The position numbers and the translations under genes are program-made. Source: JBCBKZ01 sp039026975 (GTDB lineage Bacteria; Bacteroidota; Bacteroidia; J057). Taken from it: DNA of 23,344 nt. The stretch covers positions 1 to 23,344 of the forward strand of contig JBCCLI010000057.1 in NCBI GenBank assembly GCA_039026975.1, written 5' to 3'. Below the pieces are notes generated by a model. That model was not told the origin of the DNA. It did not search any database and was given only the letters and a program-made list of their open reading frames with translations. Shown here in pieces: positions 7,458 through 14,805 of this stretch; position 1 is the first letter of the stretch, and each line of letters begins with the position of its first letter.

Positions 7458-8231
7458 ATGAAGTTTATCCTATACATCTTACAAAGGATCTACGGTCTTT
7501 ATGCTGTGCTGTGTTTCTTTCTCTTCATGCCCATTATCCTTACCTTGTACCTTCTGTTTCTTCCTTTACCGGAAAGAAATAGGATGATGAGCATCTACTA
7601 CGTAAATAAGGTATGGTTCTTCCTGTGGAGTCTACTCACAGGTATCTGGATAAAAGTGGAAGGACATGAGCATATACAGAAAGATGAATCTTATGTAATC
7701 CTCTTGACACATAATAACCTGCTAGATATACCTGTGGCTGCTTCTTCTTTTTTACATCCTTTCAAGCCACTGGTCAAAAAAGAACTATTAAAGATCCCCT
7801 TGATGGGACAACTCCTAGGCCTTACTTCAATTCCTGTTTCCAGGTCAAGTAAAGAAAGTAGGCGGGAAAGTTTCGATAATATGGTGGCACATATAAATAG
7901 AGGGATCTCTGTTTTAATTTTTCCTGAGGGCACCCGTAACCGTACAGAAAAACCACTCAAAGAGTTTTATGATGGAGGCCCCAAGTTAGCCATCCGGACA
8001 CAAAAGCCAGTTTTACCGGCTGTTATCCTTAATCACAGAGTTCTGCAGCCTGTAGATACATTTTCAGCTAAACCAGGAATCATTACACTTAAGATTCTGG
8101 AGCCGATTCCTTCTGTAGGTCTTTCTGCAGAGGATAGTGAGGCTTATAAACAAGATATTCGCCGGAGGATGTTAGAAGTAGTAGTAAATGAGGACTCCTA
8201 TTTCATCCAAAAGGCAAAAGTAGAATCCTAA
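7458..8231 (+). CDS. 1-acyl-sn-glycerol-3-phosphate acyltransferase family protein (PlsC-like)
   Basis: This enzyme is expected to transfer a fatty acyl group to lysophosphatidic acid or a related lyso-lipid at the inner membrane, in phospholipid synthesis. I chose the ATG at 7458 (MKFILYILQR, 257 residues): the frame stays open back to a GTG at 7368, but those 30 residues look unlike the family. A hydrophobic N-terminal anchor (about 12-36) is followed by the catalytic HX4D box in LLTHNNLLDIP (H85, D90), a PVSRSSKESRRE segment matching the usual second motif, and FPEGTRNR (155-162), the glycerolipid-binding motif. These are diagnostic of the PlsC/LPLAT superfamily. Whether it uses LPA or another acceptor such as an ornithine lipid precursor cannot be decided from sequence, so no symbol is given. 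It is convergent with the acyl-CoA dehydrogenase gene. Confidence 0.9.
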   Translation: MKFILYILQRIYGLYAVLCFFLFMPIILTLYLLFLPLPERNRMMSIYYVNKVWFFLWSLLTGIWIKVEGHEHIQKDESYVILLTHNNLLDIPVAASSFLHPFKPLVKKELLKIPLMGQLLGLTSIPVSRSSKESRRESFDNMVAHINRGISVLIFPEGTRNRTEKPLKEFYDGGPKLAIRTQKPVLPAVILNHRVLQPVDTFSAKPGIITLKILEPIPSVGLSAEDSEAYKQDIRRRMLEVVVNEDSYFIQKAKVES

Positions 8232-8263
8232 AAAAAGCACCATCCTGCTAGAGGATTGGTGCT
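8229..8263 (-). terminator. Rho-independent terminator of the acyl-CoA dehydrogenase gene
   Basis: AGCACCA (8236-8242) pairs with TGGTGCT (8257-8263), and TCCT with AGGA inside it with one bulged base (8256) and a 5-base loop. On the minus strand the stem is followed by a T tract (complement of 8230-8236), as expected for the gene ending at 8294. On the plus strand the stem lacks a T tract, so it probably serves plsC poorly. Confidence 0.85.
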
Positions 8264-8293
8264 CTCATAATTATCAAGGGAAAATAATTTTTA

Positions 8294-10087
8294 TTAGAAG
8301 GGATACTTATCATTAGCGATCATGTGATCAGCTATTCCCCTTCTCAGTAGTTTTGTATTTATGATAAGCGGCTTAGTGTAGCGCTTAAGGCCCATTAGTA
8401 GCATACTTATCTCATCTTCCTTAGCGAAGGAAAGGATAGCTTCTCTCCCTGCTGAGGCAGCTTTATCTATGGCTTCATACAGATACACCTGTGCCATTTT
8501 AACCTGAGCCTTCACAGCTTCTTCTCCTCTTTGAGATACTAGCTTCTCTGCTCTCAGGATGGTAGACTCCGCAGCATACACCTCAATAATCATATCTGCA
8601 ATGCTCATTAGGGTCTCTTGCTCCTCATTCAATCCCAGCCCTAAATCCTGAGCTGCTTTTCCTGCTACTAATAAAATAGCCTTCTTCAGATTTTCGAGTG
8701 CTCTTTTTTCTTCCCAAAAGAGACTGCCATCTGACTCTGACATATCGGGCATAGACATAAGCTCCTTAGCTACGTCCTTAGCAGCCGTAAGTACATTCAG
8801 CTCTCCTTTCATAGCCCTTTTCAAGATCATCCCGACGAGTAGCATTCGATTGATCTCGTTAGTCCCTTCATAGATCTTAGCTATACGAGCGTCCCTGTAG
8901 GCTCTTTCCATGGGTGCATCAGCAGAAAAGCCCATGCCACCATAAACTTGCACGCCTTCATCAACTATGTAGTCCAATACTTCAGAACCGTGAATCTTCA
9001 TGATGGCGCACTCTATAGCAAACTCCTCTACCCCCTTCAACACGGCATCTTCCTTAGACATGCCATCATCCATCAAGCTGAAAATTTTATTCTCTATGTC
9101 CTGACCCGCACGGTATGAAGCTGACTCAGTAGCAAATGTCTGTATAGACATTTCTGCTAGCTTGTGCTTAATGGCGCCAAAGTTAGCTATGGGCTGCTTA
9201 AACTGCTTTCTCTCTTTTGCGTAATTTGTGGATAGTTCCGCTACTTGTTTACATCCTCCTATAACTCCTGCCCCTAATTTAATTCTTCCAATATTTAATA
9301 CGTTTACTGCTATTTTGAATCCATTCCCTCTGGTGGAAAGCATATTTTCTACGGGTACAGCTACCTCGTTAAAGAACACCTGACGGGTGGAGGAGCCTTT
9401 TATTCCAAGTTTTTGTTCTTCTTCTCCAAGGGTAAGCCCTTCAAAATCTTTCTCTAAAATGAAGGCCGTTAGGTTTCTATCATTTTCTATTCTAGCAAAT
9501 ACAATGAAAACGTCAGCAAACCCTGCGTTGGAGATCCACATTTTTTGGCCGGTGATATGGTAATGGGTCCCGGCTTCATTCAGAACAGCTTTTGTTTTCC
9601 CTGAATTAGCATCTGAACCTGCATCAGGCTCAGTCAGGCAGTAGCAAGCCTTCCATTCTCCAGACCCTAGCTTAGGTAGATATCTTTCTTTCTGCGCTTC
9701 AGTTCCATAGTACTGGATAGGTAAGGTACCTATACCTGTATGCGCCCCATAAGCGGTGGAAAAGGAACCAGAAGATCCTAAGACATCTGCCATTAGCATG
9801 GAGGTATTAAAGCTCATGCCTAAGCCACCGTACTCTTCAGGAACAGTAACCCCTAAAATCCCTAATTCTCCAGCTTTCTCCACCATGGACTCCATGAGTC
9901 CTTCTTCCATCTTATCTATACGTTCAAGATTAGGCCATATCTCGGCCTCTATAAACGCCTGACAAGCGTCAGCCATCATTCTTTGCTCCTCAGTAAACTC
10001 TTCTGGGATAAAAACTTCCTGGGCTGGGGTTTCTCTGATTAGGAATTCTCCTCCCTTGATTGCTTCTTTTTTTGCTACTGTTTCCAT
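8294..10087 (-). CDS. Acyl-CoA dehydrogenase, long VLCAD/ACAD9-like form
   Basis: This FAD enzyme oxidises acyl-CoA to trans-2-enoyl-CoA, the first step of fatty-acid beta-oxidation. At 597 residues it is longer than the common 380-residue type and matches the VLCAD/ACAD9-like group with an extra C-terminal helical domain (about 430-597). Visible motifs are WPNLERIDKMEEG (N-terminal helices), TVPEEYGGLGMS (81-92), CYCLTEPDAGSDA (148-160), KMWISNAGFADVF (182-194), the substrate/FAD segment around RKQFKQPIANFGAIKHKLAEM (293-313), VYGGMGFSADAPMER (381-395) and KIYEGTNEINR (404-414), whose Glu407 sits where the catalytic base is found in MCAD and VLCAD. It is transcribed alone, with a terminator and a promoter covered by dyads, so expression is probably controlled by a fatty-acid-responsive repressor not encoded here. 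Chain-length preference is inferred only from domain layout. Confidence 0.95.
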   Translation of the reverse strand: METVAKKEAIKGGEFLIRETPAQEVFIPEEFTEEQRMMADACQAFIEAEIWPNLERIDKMEEGLMESMVEKAGELGILGVTVPEEYGGLGMSFNTSMLMADVLGSSGSFSTAYGAHTGIGTLPIQYYGTEAQKERYLPKLGSGEWKACYCLTEPDAGSDANSGKTKAVLNEAGTHYHITGQKMWISNAGFADVFIVFARIENDRNLTAFILEKDFEGLTLGEEEQKLGIKGSSTRQVFFNEVAVPVENMLSTRGNGFKIAVNVLNIGRIKLGAGVIGGCKQVAELSTNYAKERKQFKQPIANFGAIKHKLAEMSIQTFATESASYRAGQDIENKIFSLMDDGMSKEDAVLKGVEEFAIECAIMKIHGSEVLDYIVDEGVQVYGGMGFSADAPMERAYRDARIAKIYEGTNEINRMLLVGMILKRAMKGELNVLTAAKDVAKELMSMPDMSESDGSLFWEEKRALENLKKAILLVAGKAAQDLGLGLNEEQETLMSIADMIIEVYAAESTILRAEKLVSQRGEEAVKAQVKMAQVYLYEAIDKAASAGREAILSFAKEDEISMLLMGLKRYTKPLIINTKLLRRGIADHMIANDKYPF

Positions 10088-10118
10088 ATATATAATCTGT
10101 CTGAGATGGTATATTTAT

Positions 10119-10141
10119 TATGCAAGCATACCAACTTGGTA
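10119..10141 (-). promoter_or_regulatory. Leader dyads of the acyl-CoA dehydrogenase gene
   Basis: Two abutting inverted repeats lie in the untranslated leader: TATGC-AA-GCATA (10119-10130) and TACCAA-C-TTGGTA (10129-10141). The first shares the ATGCAwGCAT core with the two upstream dyads at 10147-10174 and 10193-10210, so it may be a third, weaker copy of the same operator. Confidence 0.45.
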
Positions 10142-10146
10142 AAAAA

Positions 10147-10174
10147 ATATTTGTTGTGCATGCATAACAAATAT
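10147..10174 (-). promoter_or_regulatory. 28-bp near-perfect palindrome over the acyl-CoA dehydrogenase start site
   Basis: Arms of 14 bases pair at 13 of 14 positions with no spacer. The outer half-sites are ATATTTGTT (10147-10155) and AACAAATAT (10166-10174), the centre is TGCATGCA (10157-10164), and the only mismatch is 10156/10165. It overlaps the proposed -7 box and transcription start, which is where a dimeric repressor (TetR, MarR or GntR family) would act. Confidence 0.65.
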
Positions 10175-10198
10175 ATGCATTTATTCGCTAAATACAAT
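10168..10198 (-). promoter_or_regulatory. Bacteroidota-type promoter for the acyl-CoA dehydrogenase gene
   Basis: On the minus strand ATTG (10198-10195) is followed after exactly 19 bases by TATATTTG (10175-10168), a full match to the -7 element TAnnTTTG. Transcription would start near 10161, giving a leader of about 75 bases. The -7 box overlaps the 28-bp palindrome and the -33 box overlaps the next dyad. Confidence 0.65.
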
Positions 10199-10210
10199 GC
10201 ATGCATAGTA
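10193..10210 (-). promoter_or_regulatory. Second ATGCATGCAT dyad, over the -33 element
   Basis: The perfect 10-bp palindrome ATGCATGCAT (10197-10206) is flanked by TAC and GTA, giving an 18-bp dyad with one mismatched pair (10196/10207). Its centre is 41 bases from that of the 28-bp palindrome. It shares the TGCATGCA core, suggesting that the same protein binds both. Confidence 0.55.
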
Positions 10211-10418
10211 ATTTATCATAAAAGTATGTATGCCTGAGAACAAATAAAGATTTACCCACCTACTTGTATTACACAGCTTGGGAGGCTCGGAATTATGCCT
10301 AAGTTTCATTAAATTATGTTACACACAGTTTCTACTCGTTACGTACCATCACATGTTTACACTTCAATTAAGGTAGGAAGTATCTTCTGCCTTTGTATCT
10401 GACTTACACTCATATATT
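10211..10418. other. Remainder of the divergent spacer upstream of the CBS-domain gene
   Basis: Together with the dyads above, this completes a 331-base intergenic region. Another GTATGTATGC-like element occurs near 10224-10233. I found no convincing -33/-7 pair for the CBS gene; the closest -7-like sequence is TGCCTTTG at about 10388-10395, without a TTG partner at the right distance. No reading frame here looks real. Confidence 0.35.
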
Positions 10419-10865
10419 ATGATTACGGTTAAAAGACTACTAGAAAGAAAAGGAAAGGGCAGTGCCGTATGGTCCATAGAGCCCTCAGCCTCTGTGTACA
10501 AAGCCCTTGAGTTGATGGCTATTAAGAATATAGGTGCCCTATTAGTCATGGAGGAGGATGAGCTAGTAGGGATCTTCTCCGAGAGAGACTACGCCAGAAA
10601 GCTCATCCTGAAAGGGAAATCATCAAAGGAAACTCTGATCTCTGAACTAATGACTAAAAATGTCATTACAGTAGATCTCACCACTACCATGAGGGACTGT
10701 ATGGTTATTATGTCCCAAAAACACATCAGGCACATTCCAGTCATCCAAGAAGGTGAGGTAGTGGGTATCATTACCATAAGGGATGTGGTTACGGAGATCA
10801 TCTCTGATCAGCAACAGACCATACAAGAGCTAGAACGTTATATTTCTGGTGGGTACGGAGGATAA
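10419..10865 (+). CDS. Two-CBS-domain protein
   Basis: This 148-residue cytosolic protein is essentially a pair of CBS domains (Bateman module), which usually bind adenosine nucleotides or S-adenosylmethionine to sense cell state. Domain 1 (about 12-65) contains SVYKALELMAIKNIGALLVME and LVGIFSERDYARKLI; domain 2 (about 76-132) contains MRDCMVIMSQKHIRHIPVI and VVGIITIRDVVTEII. The linker SELMTKNVITVDLTTT has the usual MTxxVxTV pattern. No enzymatic or DNA-binding domain is attached. A short glycine-rich tail (SGGYGG) follows a helix rich in Gln and Glu. Its 3' end overlaps the next gene by 17 bases, implying translational coupling to the QTMAN-like glycosyltransferase. Its ligand and partner are unknown; stand-alone proteins of this kind are common in bacteria. 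Confidence 0.93.
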   Translation: MITVKRLLERKGKGSAVWSIEPSASVYKALELMAIKNIGALLVMEEDELVGIFSERDYARKLILKGKSSKETLISELMTKNVITVDLTTTMRDCMVIMSQKHIRHIPVIQEGEVVGIITIRDVVTEIISDQQQTIQELERYISGGYGG

Positions 10866-11991
10866 TAGCTCCCATACTCCCCTCAGCATTTTTCTGATAC
10901 AGCCTTATTTACGGGGCTCCCACGCCTCATGGGTACAAGGCCTACAATCCTACAGCCAACACAGCATACAGCTATTCTCCCATACAGGTAATTTCTGGAA
11001 ATGGCGCATGCATGGAGCGGCCGTCAGTCTGGCTAAAAAAGTAAAATCACACCCAAGCACACCAGACCTGTTCCTGGTTTCTGATATGTTGGACCTTTCC
11101 GTTTTTATCGCACTCTGCGGTCCCATGTACGCTCATATACCTACCCTCCTTTACTTTCATGAAAATCAGCTCTCCTATCCTTGGTCCCCCACAGATGAGG
11201 ATACTATCTATAAAAGAGATAGACACTACGCTTTCATTAATTATACGAGTGCCCTGGTAGCAGATAGGGTATGCTTTAATTCTGCTTTCCATATGGATTC
11301 CTTCTTATCTGAACTCCCTTCCTTTTTATCAGCATTCCCAGATCATCAGGAGGTAGAAAATGTAGATATCATCAGGGCAAAAAGTCAGGTTCTCCCACTA
11401 GGAGTAGAATTTAGAGAACAGAAGGCTCACGTCCAGCAAATGCTCAGTAAGCCTACTATTTTGTGGAATCACCGCTGGGAATATGATAAGAACCCAAGCG
11501 CATTTTTTAGGCTGCTCACCAGAATCAGTCAAGAAGGGATAGATTTTTCCCTGATTCTCCTAGGGGAATCTTTTCAAAAAATACCTCCTGCTATTCAAAC
11601 AGGACTTGAAGTACTCAAAGATCATATCATCCATCAAGGGTTTGTGGAAAGCAGATCTGCTTATCAGCGGTGGGTGTGGCAGGCAGATGTACTTCCTGTA
11701 ACTTCTAGGCATGACTTTTTTGGATTAAGTGTAGTAGAGGCTATAGGGGCAGGCGTATACCCACTTCTCCCTAACAGATGCGCCTATCCTGAACATATCC
11801 CAGCGGAGTGGCAATCTGAGCATATATACACTACGGAGGAAGAACTCTACTTAAAGCTGACTCGATTTTTAAGATCCCCCAAGGCCCCACATCCCCAACT
11901 ACAGGAGCATGTACATGCATACAAATGGCAAATGCTAAAAGGGCGATATGATGCTTTATTTCAGCAGATAGCTGCTAATGCTGGAGAATAG
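10849..11991 (+). CDS. tRNA-queuosine alpha-mannosyltransferase-like protein (QTMAN/GTDC1, DUF3524 family)
   Basis: This 380-residue GT-B, GT4-like glycosyltransferase resembles eukaryotic QTMAN (formerly GTDC1), which mannosylates queuosine at the wobble position of tRNA-Asp. The DUF3524-type N-terminal half shows FLIQPYLRGSHASWV (15-29), WKWRMHGAAVS (50-60), LYFHENQLSYPW (101-112) and NYTSALVADRVCFNS (131-145). The linker-proximal ILWNHRWEYDKNP (204-216) is a hallmark of the family. The C-terminal nucleotide-sugar half has HDFFGLSVVEAIGAG (288-302), an EX7E-like motif, followed by YPLLPNRCAYPE. The start is a GTG 17 bases inside the CBS gene; no later Met precedes the conserved N-terminus. 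The 3' end overlaps the convergent dehydrogenase gene by 17 bases. Family membership is strong; the actual acceptor in bacteria (queuosine-tRNA or something else) and the sugar donor are inference. Confidence 0.85.
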   Translation: MGTEDNSSHTPLSIFLIQPYLRGSHASWVQGLQSYSQHSIQLFSHTGNFWKWRMHGAAVSLAKKVKSHPSTPDLFLVSDMLDLSVFIALCGPMYAHIPTLLYFHENQLSYPWSPTDEDTIYKRDRHYAFINYTSALVADRVCFNSAFHMDSFLSELPSFLSAFPDHQEVENVDIIRAKSQVLPLGVEFREQKAHVQQMLSKPTILWNHRWEYDKNPSAFFRLLTRISQEGIDFSLILLGESFQKIPPAIQTGLEVLKDHIIHQGFVESRSAYQRWVWQADVLPVTSRHDFFGLSVVEAIGAGVYPLLPNRCAYPEHIPAEWQSEHIYTTEEELYLKLTRFLRSPKAPHPQLQEHVHAYKWQMLKGRYDALFQQIAANAGE

Positions 11992-13369
11992 CTTTTTTCT
12001 TAGGCTGGGCATACCCTAATAAGGTGATCTTTTCTCTTCCCTCCTTAATACCAGCTGTCATATTCCTGGTATCAATAATGTGGGTAGCATGCTTCACGAT
12101 AAATTCTACGTCGAATAAATCGTGGTCTGTAATCATAATGATGCAGTTATAATTAGCTATGCTTTCCTCTGTAAGTTCTACAGAATAGTATGTTTTTCCT
12201 GCTACCTGGTATTCCTCTGCCCATGGATCACTTACATGAATCTGGGTAACTCCTTCATCCAGCAGCCTGTGTATAATGGCTTCAGCAGGTGAGTTTCGGA
12301 GGTCTTTTACATTTTTCTTGAAGGATACCCCAAGAATGAGAATGCTTGCGTCCTGAAGTCGGATGGGTTGCTTAGCTATTTCTCTCATCACGAGATTAGT
12401 GACATGGTAGGGCATACTTTCATTCACATTAGCTGCCAGGGTGATGAACTTGGTTTCAAAATCATACTCTCTAGCCAGCCATGATAAGTAATACGGATCC
12501 ACAGGTATACAGTGCCCACCTACCCCCGGGCCGGGAGTAAACTTCTTAAACCCAAAAGGCTTGGTGCTTGCGGCCTCTATTACCTCCCATACATCTATGC
12601 CCCCTATGCGTTCGCACAGTAACGCCAGCTCATTAACTAGCGCTATATTTACACTCCTAAAGATGTTCTCAAGGAGCTTTTCCATCTCCGCCACTTTAGG
12701 ATTATTCACCATGTATACCTTCTCTATGATTTGTTGGTTTATCCAGGAAGCCAGTATGGTGCAGGTATCATTTAAGCCTCCCGTGATGATGGGGGTATTT
12801 CCCGTGTGATAAGTCTTATTCCCCGGATCTACGCGCTCAGGGCTAAAAGCCACATAGAAATCCTGGCCTGCTTTCAGGCCACTTTTATTAAGCCTGGGGA
12901 CTACATACTCTTCTGTAGTGCCGGGAAAGGTGGTACTCTTAAGAATGACCAATTTCCCTCTGCTCATTACATGGGATAATTCTTCTGAGGCCTGAATGAT
13001 ATAAGTTAAATCAGGATCTTTATTCTCATTAAAAGGGGTAGGTACTGCTATATAAATGATATCCGCTTCTTGTAGTGCCTCATAGTCTGTAGTGGCTGAA
13101 AATAATCCCTTGGCGACTAACTCTGCTACTTCCTCATCTTTAAGGTCTTCTATGTAGTTTTCTCCTCTATTCAACATGCCTACTTTCTCCTCAGAGACAT
13201 CCACTCCTAAACACCTAAATCCTTTTTTTCCAAACTCTACAGCAATAGGCATTCCCACATATCCTAAGCCTACCACACCCACCAGGATATTTTTCTCTCT
13301 GATATTCTCTGCTAGCGTAAGTGCAGTGCCTTCTAGTTGCTGAATTAGTTCTTCTGTAAATAGTCTCAT
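11975..13369 (-). CDS. UDP-sugar 6-dehydrogenase (UDP-GlcNAc dehydrogenase, WbpA/TviB-like)
   Basis: This 464-residue enzyme oxidises the C6 hydroxyl of a UDP-hexose to a carboxylate using two NAD+, supplying uronic acids for surface polysaccharide. It has the Rossmann motif GVVGLGYVGMPIA (31-43), IAVPTPFNENKDPDL (107-121), KSTTFPGTTEEYVVP (144-158), FSPERVDPGN (175-184), a central dimer helix with KLLENIFRSVNIALVNELA (231-249), and GPGVGGHCIPVDPYYLSW (280-297) with catalytic Cys287. The STTFPGTTEE and SPERVDPGN wording is closer to UDP-N-acetylglucosamine 6-dehydrogenases than to UDP-glucose or UDP-ManNAc enzymes, but specificity cannot be settled by eye. The C-terminal UDP-binding domain (about 335-455) looks complete. 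It is transcribed from a -7 box of its own, and its 3' end overlaps the convergent QTMAN-like gene by 17 bases. Confidence 0.93.
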   Translation of the reverse strand: MRLFTEELIQQLEGTALTLAENIREKNILVGVVGLGYVGMPIAVEFGKKGFRCLGVDVSEEKVGMLNRGENYIEDLKDEEVAELVAKGLFSATTDYEALQEADIIYIAVPTPFNENKDPDLTYIIQASEELSHVMSRGKLVILKSTTFPGTTEEYVVPRLNKSGLKAGQDFYVAFSPERVDPGNKTYHTGNTPIITGGLNDTCTILASWINQQIIEKVYMVNNPKVAEMEKLLENIFRSVNIALVNELALLCERIGGIDVWEVIEAASTKPFGFKKFTPGPGVGGHCIPVDPYYLSWLAREYDFETKFITLAANVNESMPYHVTNLVMREIAKQPIRLQDASILILGVSFKKNVKDLRNSPAEAIIHRLLDEGVTQIHVSDPWAEEYQVAGKTYYSVELTEESIANYNCIIMITDHDLFDVEFIVKHATHIIDTRNMTAGIKEGREKITLLGYAQPKKKAILQH

Positions 13370-13409
13370 GTTTCAAGAAAAGTTAAGTAACAGAAATTTT
13401 CCAGGCTTT

Positions 13410-13425
13410 CATTTGTTCAAATGTA
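13410..13425 (-). promoter_or_regulatory. Promoter -7 box inside an inverted repeat, UDP-sugar dehydrogenase gene
   Basis: On the minus strand TACATTTG (13425-13418) matches the Bacteroidota -7 element TAnnTTTG fully. It overlaps the perfect dyad CATTTG-TT-CAAATG (13410-13423). The start of transcription would be near 13411, about 42 bases before the ATG. The -33 position is only T-rich, so the promoter call is moderate. Confidence 0.45.
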
Positions 13426-13453
13426 TACAGTGATGGCAAGAAAAAGGATGTAA

Positions 13454-14683
13454 CTACGTCAGAAATTTTACCCCTAGCATGGTTACATCATCATTAGATT
13501 CTGCCTCAGGAGAAAAGGATTTCAGACTATGCCATATATTTTCTGTAATACTTTTGGCTGTTCCATACTTGTACTGCTCCAGACCTTTGAGAATTCTTTC
13601 AGCCCCAAACATTTCTTCTCTGGCATTAGTCTGCTCTGAAACACCATCTGTATACATAAATAGTACATCTCCAGGATGATATCTAAAAGTGGCGGACCCC
13701 ACTGTTAAATCCGGTACTATCCCCAAGATCATACATCCCTTGTCCAGTTCATTGTGGGCATTATTATGGATATAAATCGGGTAATTATGCCCAGCATTAA
13801 TATAGGTAACCTTTTGAGCATGTATATCCACCTTAGCCAAAAACAATGTTACGAATTTTTCACCTGAGGTGATATTGTAAAGAATCTTATTTAGCTCCTT
13901 AATGATCACCTCCAGATCACTGAAACGCGCACATAATGCTCTTAAATTAGCCTGCAGATTAGACATCAATAAGGCAGCGGCTATCCCTTTTCCGGCTACA
14001 TCAGCTATGCATACAAAGGTGATACGCTCTTCTTTCTGGATGACGTCATAGAAGTCTCCTCCTATCCCATGGTGGGCTACATTCATCCCAAAAACATCTA
14101 TATCTTTGAAAATGGAGAAGTCAGAAATCAATAGCTGTTTTTGGATAGTCGCAGCTACCTCTAACTCTCTACTTACCAGCTCACTATTCATCTTCTCTTC
14201 AAATAGTCGCTTGTTGGTGATAGCTACCATGAGAATATTCCCAATAGTCTCAATGAAGATCAGGTCATTCTCTGCTTCAATTTCTGAATCTGCAAAATCT
14301 GCTATAGCAAAATAAGCGGTGGTTTCCTCCCTGTTATTGATAGGAACTACGTACTCTACTCCATCCTTGTTTAATAGGGGATATGTCTCTCCATTAATGC
14401 TGGTAAGCGCCTTTATGTTAAAGAGTTCATTCCTGGCAGAAGGAGGAAGGGGCTTAAATCCCAGGCGCGTTCCTTCCACCCAGCCATTTTCTTGCTGGTA
14501 GTAAAAGATCATCTTTTTCACGCCCAGCTGTGCCCTCAATACATTTCTAGCTATCATGCAAAGCTGACTTATTTTCAGTTCTGCATGATTAATCGTTCTT
14601 AATACATCCAACAAAGAATCTGCTTCAAGCCTTTTCAGCTCTAATAATTTCTTCGGGTCTGTGGTATTATATGCGTTCTCCAT
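13454..14683 (-). CDS. SpoIIE/RsbU-type PPM serine phosphatase with N-terminal GAF-like domain
   Basis: This 409-residue protein is a cytosolic phosphatase of the SpoIIE branch, which typically dephosphorylates anti-sigma-factor antagonists in partner-switching systems. The N-terminal half (about 25-160) looks like a GAF-type sensor: RNVLRAQLGVKKMIFYYQQ, a variable loop, VEYVVPINNREETTAYFAIAD and FIETIGNILMVAITNKRLFEE. A helical linker SRELEVAATIQKQLL (171-185) is the standard junction to the catalytic domain. Catalytic motifs are HHGIGGDFYDV (204-214, D210), CIADVAGKGIAAALLMS (225-241, D228), INAGHNYPI (295-303), MYTDGVSE (343-350, D346) and SNDDVTMLGVKF (396-407, D398/D399). Metal ligands appear complete. 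No STAS-domain antagonist or HPK/RsbW kinase gene is adjacent, so the partner lies elsewhere. A hairpin and a good Shine-Dalgarno-like GAGGA sit directly before the start codon. Confidence 0.93.
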   Translation of the reverse strand: MENAYNTTDPKKLLELKRLEADSLLDVLRTINHAELKISQLCMIARNVLRAQLGVKKMIFYYQQENGWVEGTRLGFKPLPPSARNELFNIKALTSINGETYPLLNKDGVEYVVPINNREETTAYFAIADFADSEIEAENDLIFIETIGNILMVAITNKRLFEEKMNSELVSRELEVAATIQKQLLISDFSIFKDIDVFGMNVAHHGIGGDFYDVIQKEERITFVCIADVAGKGIAAALLMSNLQANLRALCARFSDLEVIIKELNKILYNITSGEKFVTLFLAKVDIHAQKVTYINAGHNYPIYIHNNAHNELDKGCMILGIVPDLTVGSATFRYHPGDVLFMYTDGVSEQTNAREEMFGAERILKGLEQYKYGTAKSITENIWHSLKSFSPEAESNDDVTMLGVKFLT

Positions 14684-14693
14684 ATAAAAATCC

Positions 14694-14711
14694 TCAGAAG
14701 TGACCTTCTGA
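14694..14711 (-). terminator. Hairpin with T tract just upstream of the SpoIIE-type gene
   Basis: TCAGAAG (14694-14700) and CTTCTGA (14705-14711) form a perfect 7-bp stem with a 4-base loop. On the minus strand the stem is followed by GGA and five Ts, so it may end transcription of the flippase/GT2/small-protein cluster. It also abuts a GAGGA ribosome-binding sequence 7 bases before the ATG at 14683, so it could instead act on translation of the phosphatase gene. Confidence 0.5.
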
Positions 14712-14805
14712 TGTAGGGATATTGCTTGTACATACGGGACGGCCAGTACTCACTGACAGTCAAAAAGTAGAGGTTTTCGGAATAGATGTGAGAATGTGAA
14801 AATGC

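Noticed and set aside
10141..10174. 28-bp palindrome plus T tract read as a terminator
   Set aside because: No gene ends upstream on the minus strand, and a full -33/-7 promoter overlaps the stem, so an operator fits better.
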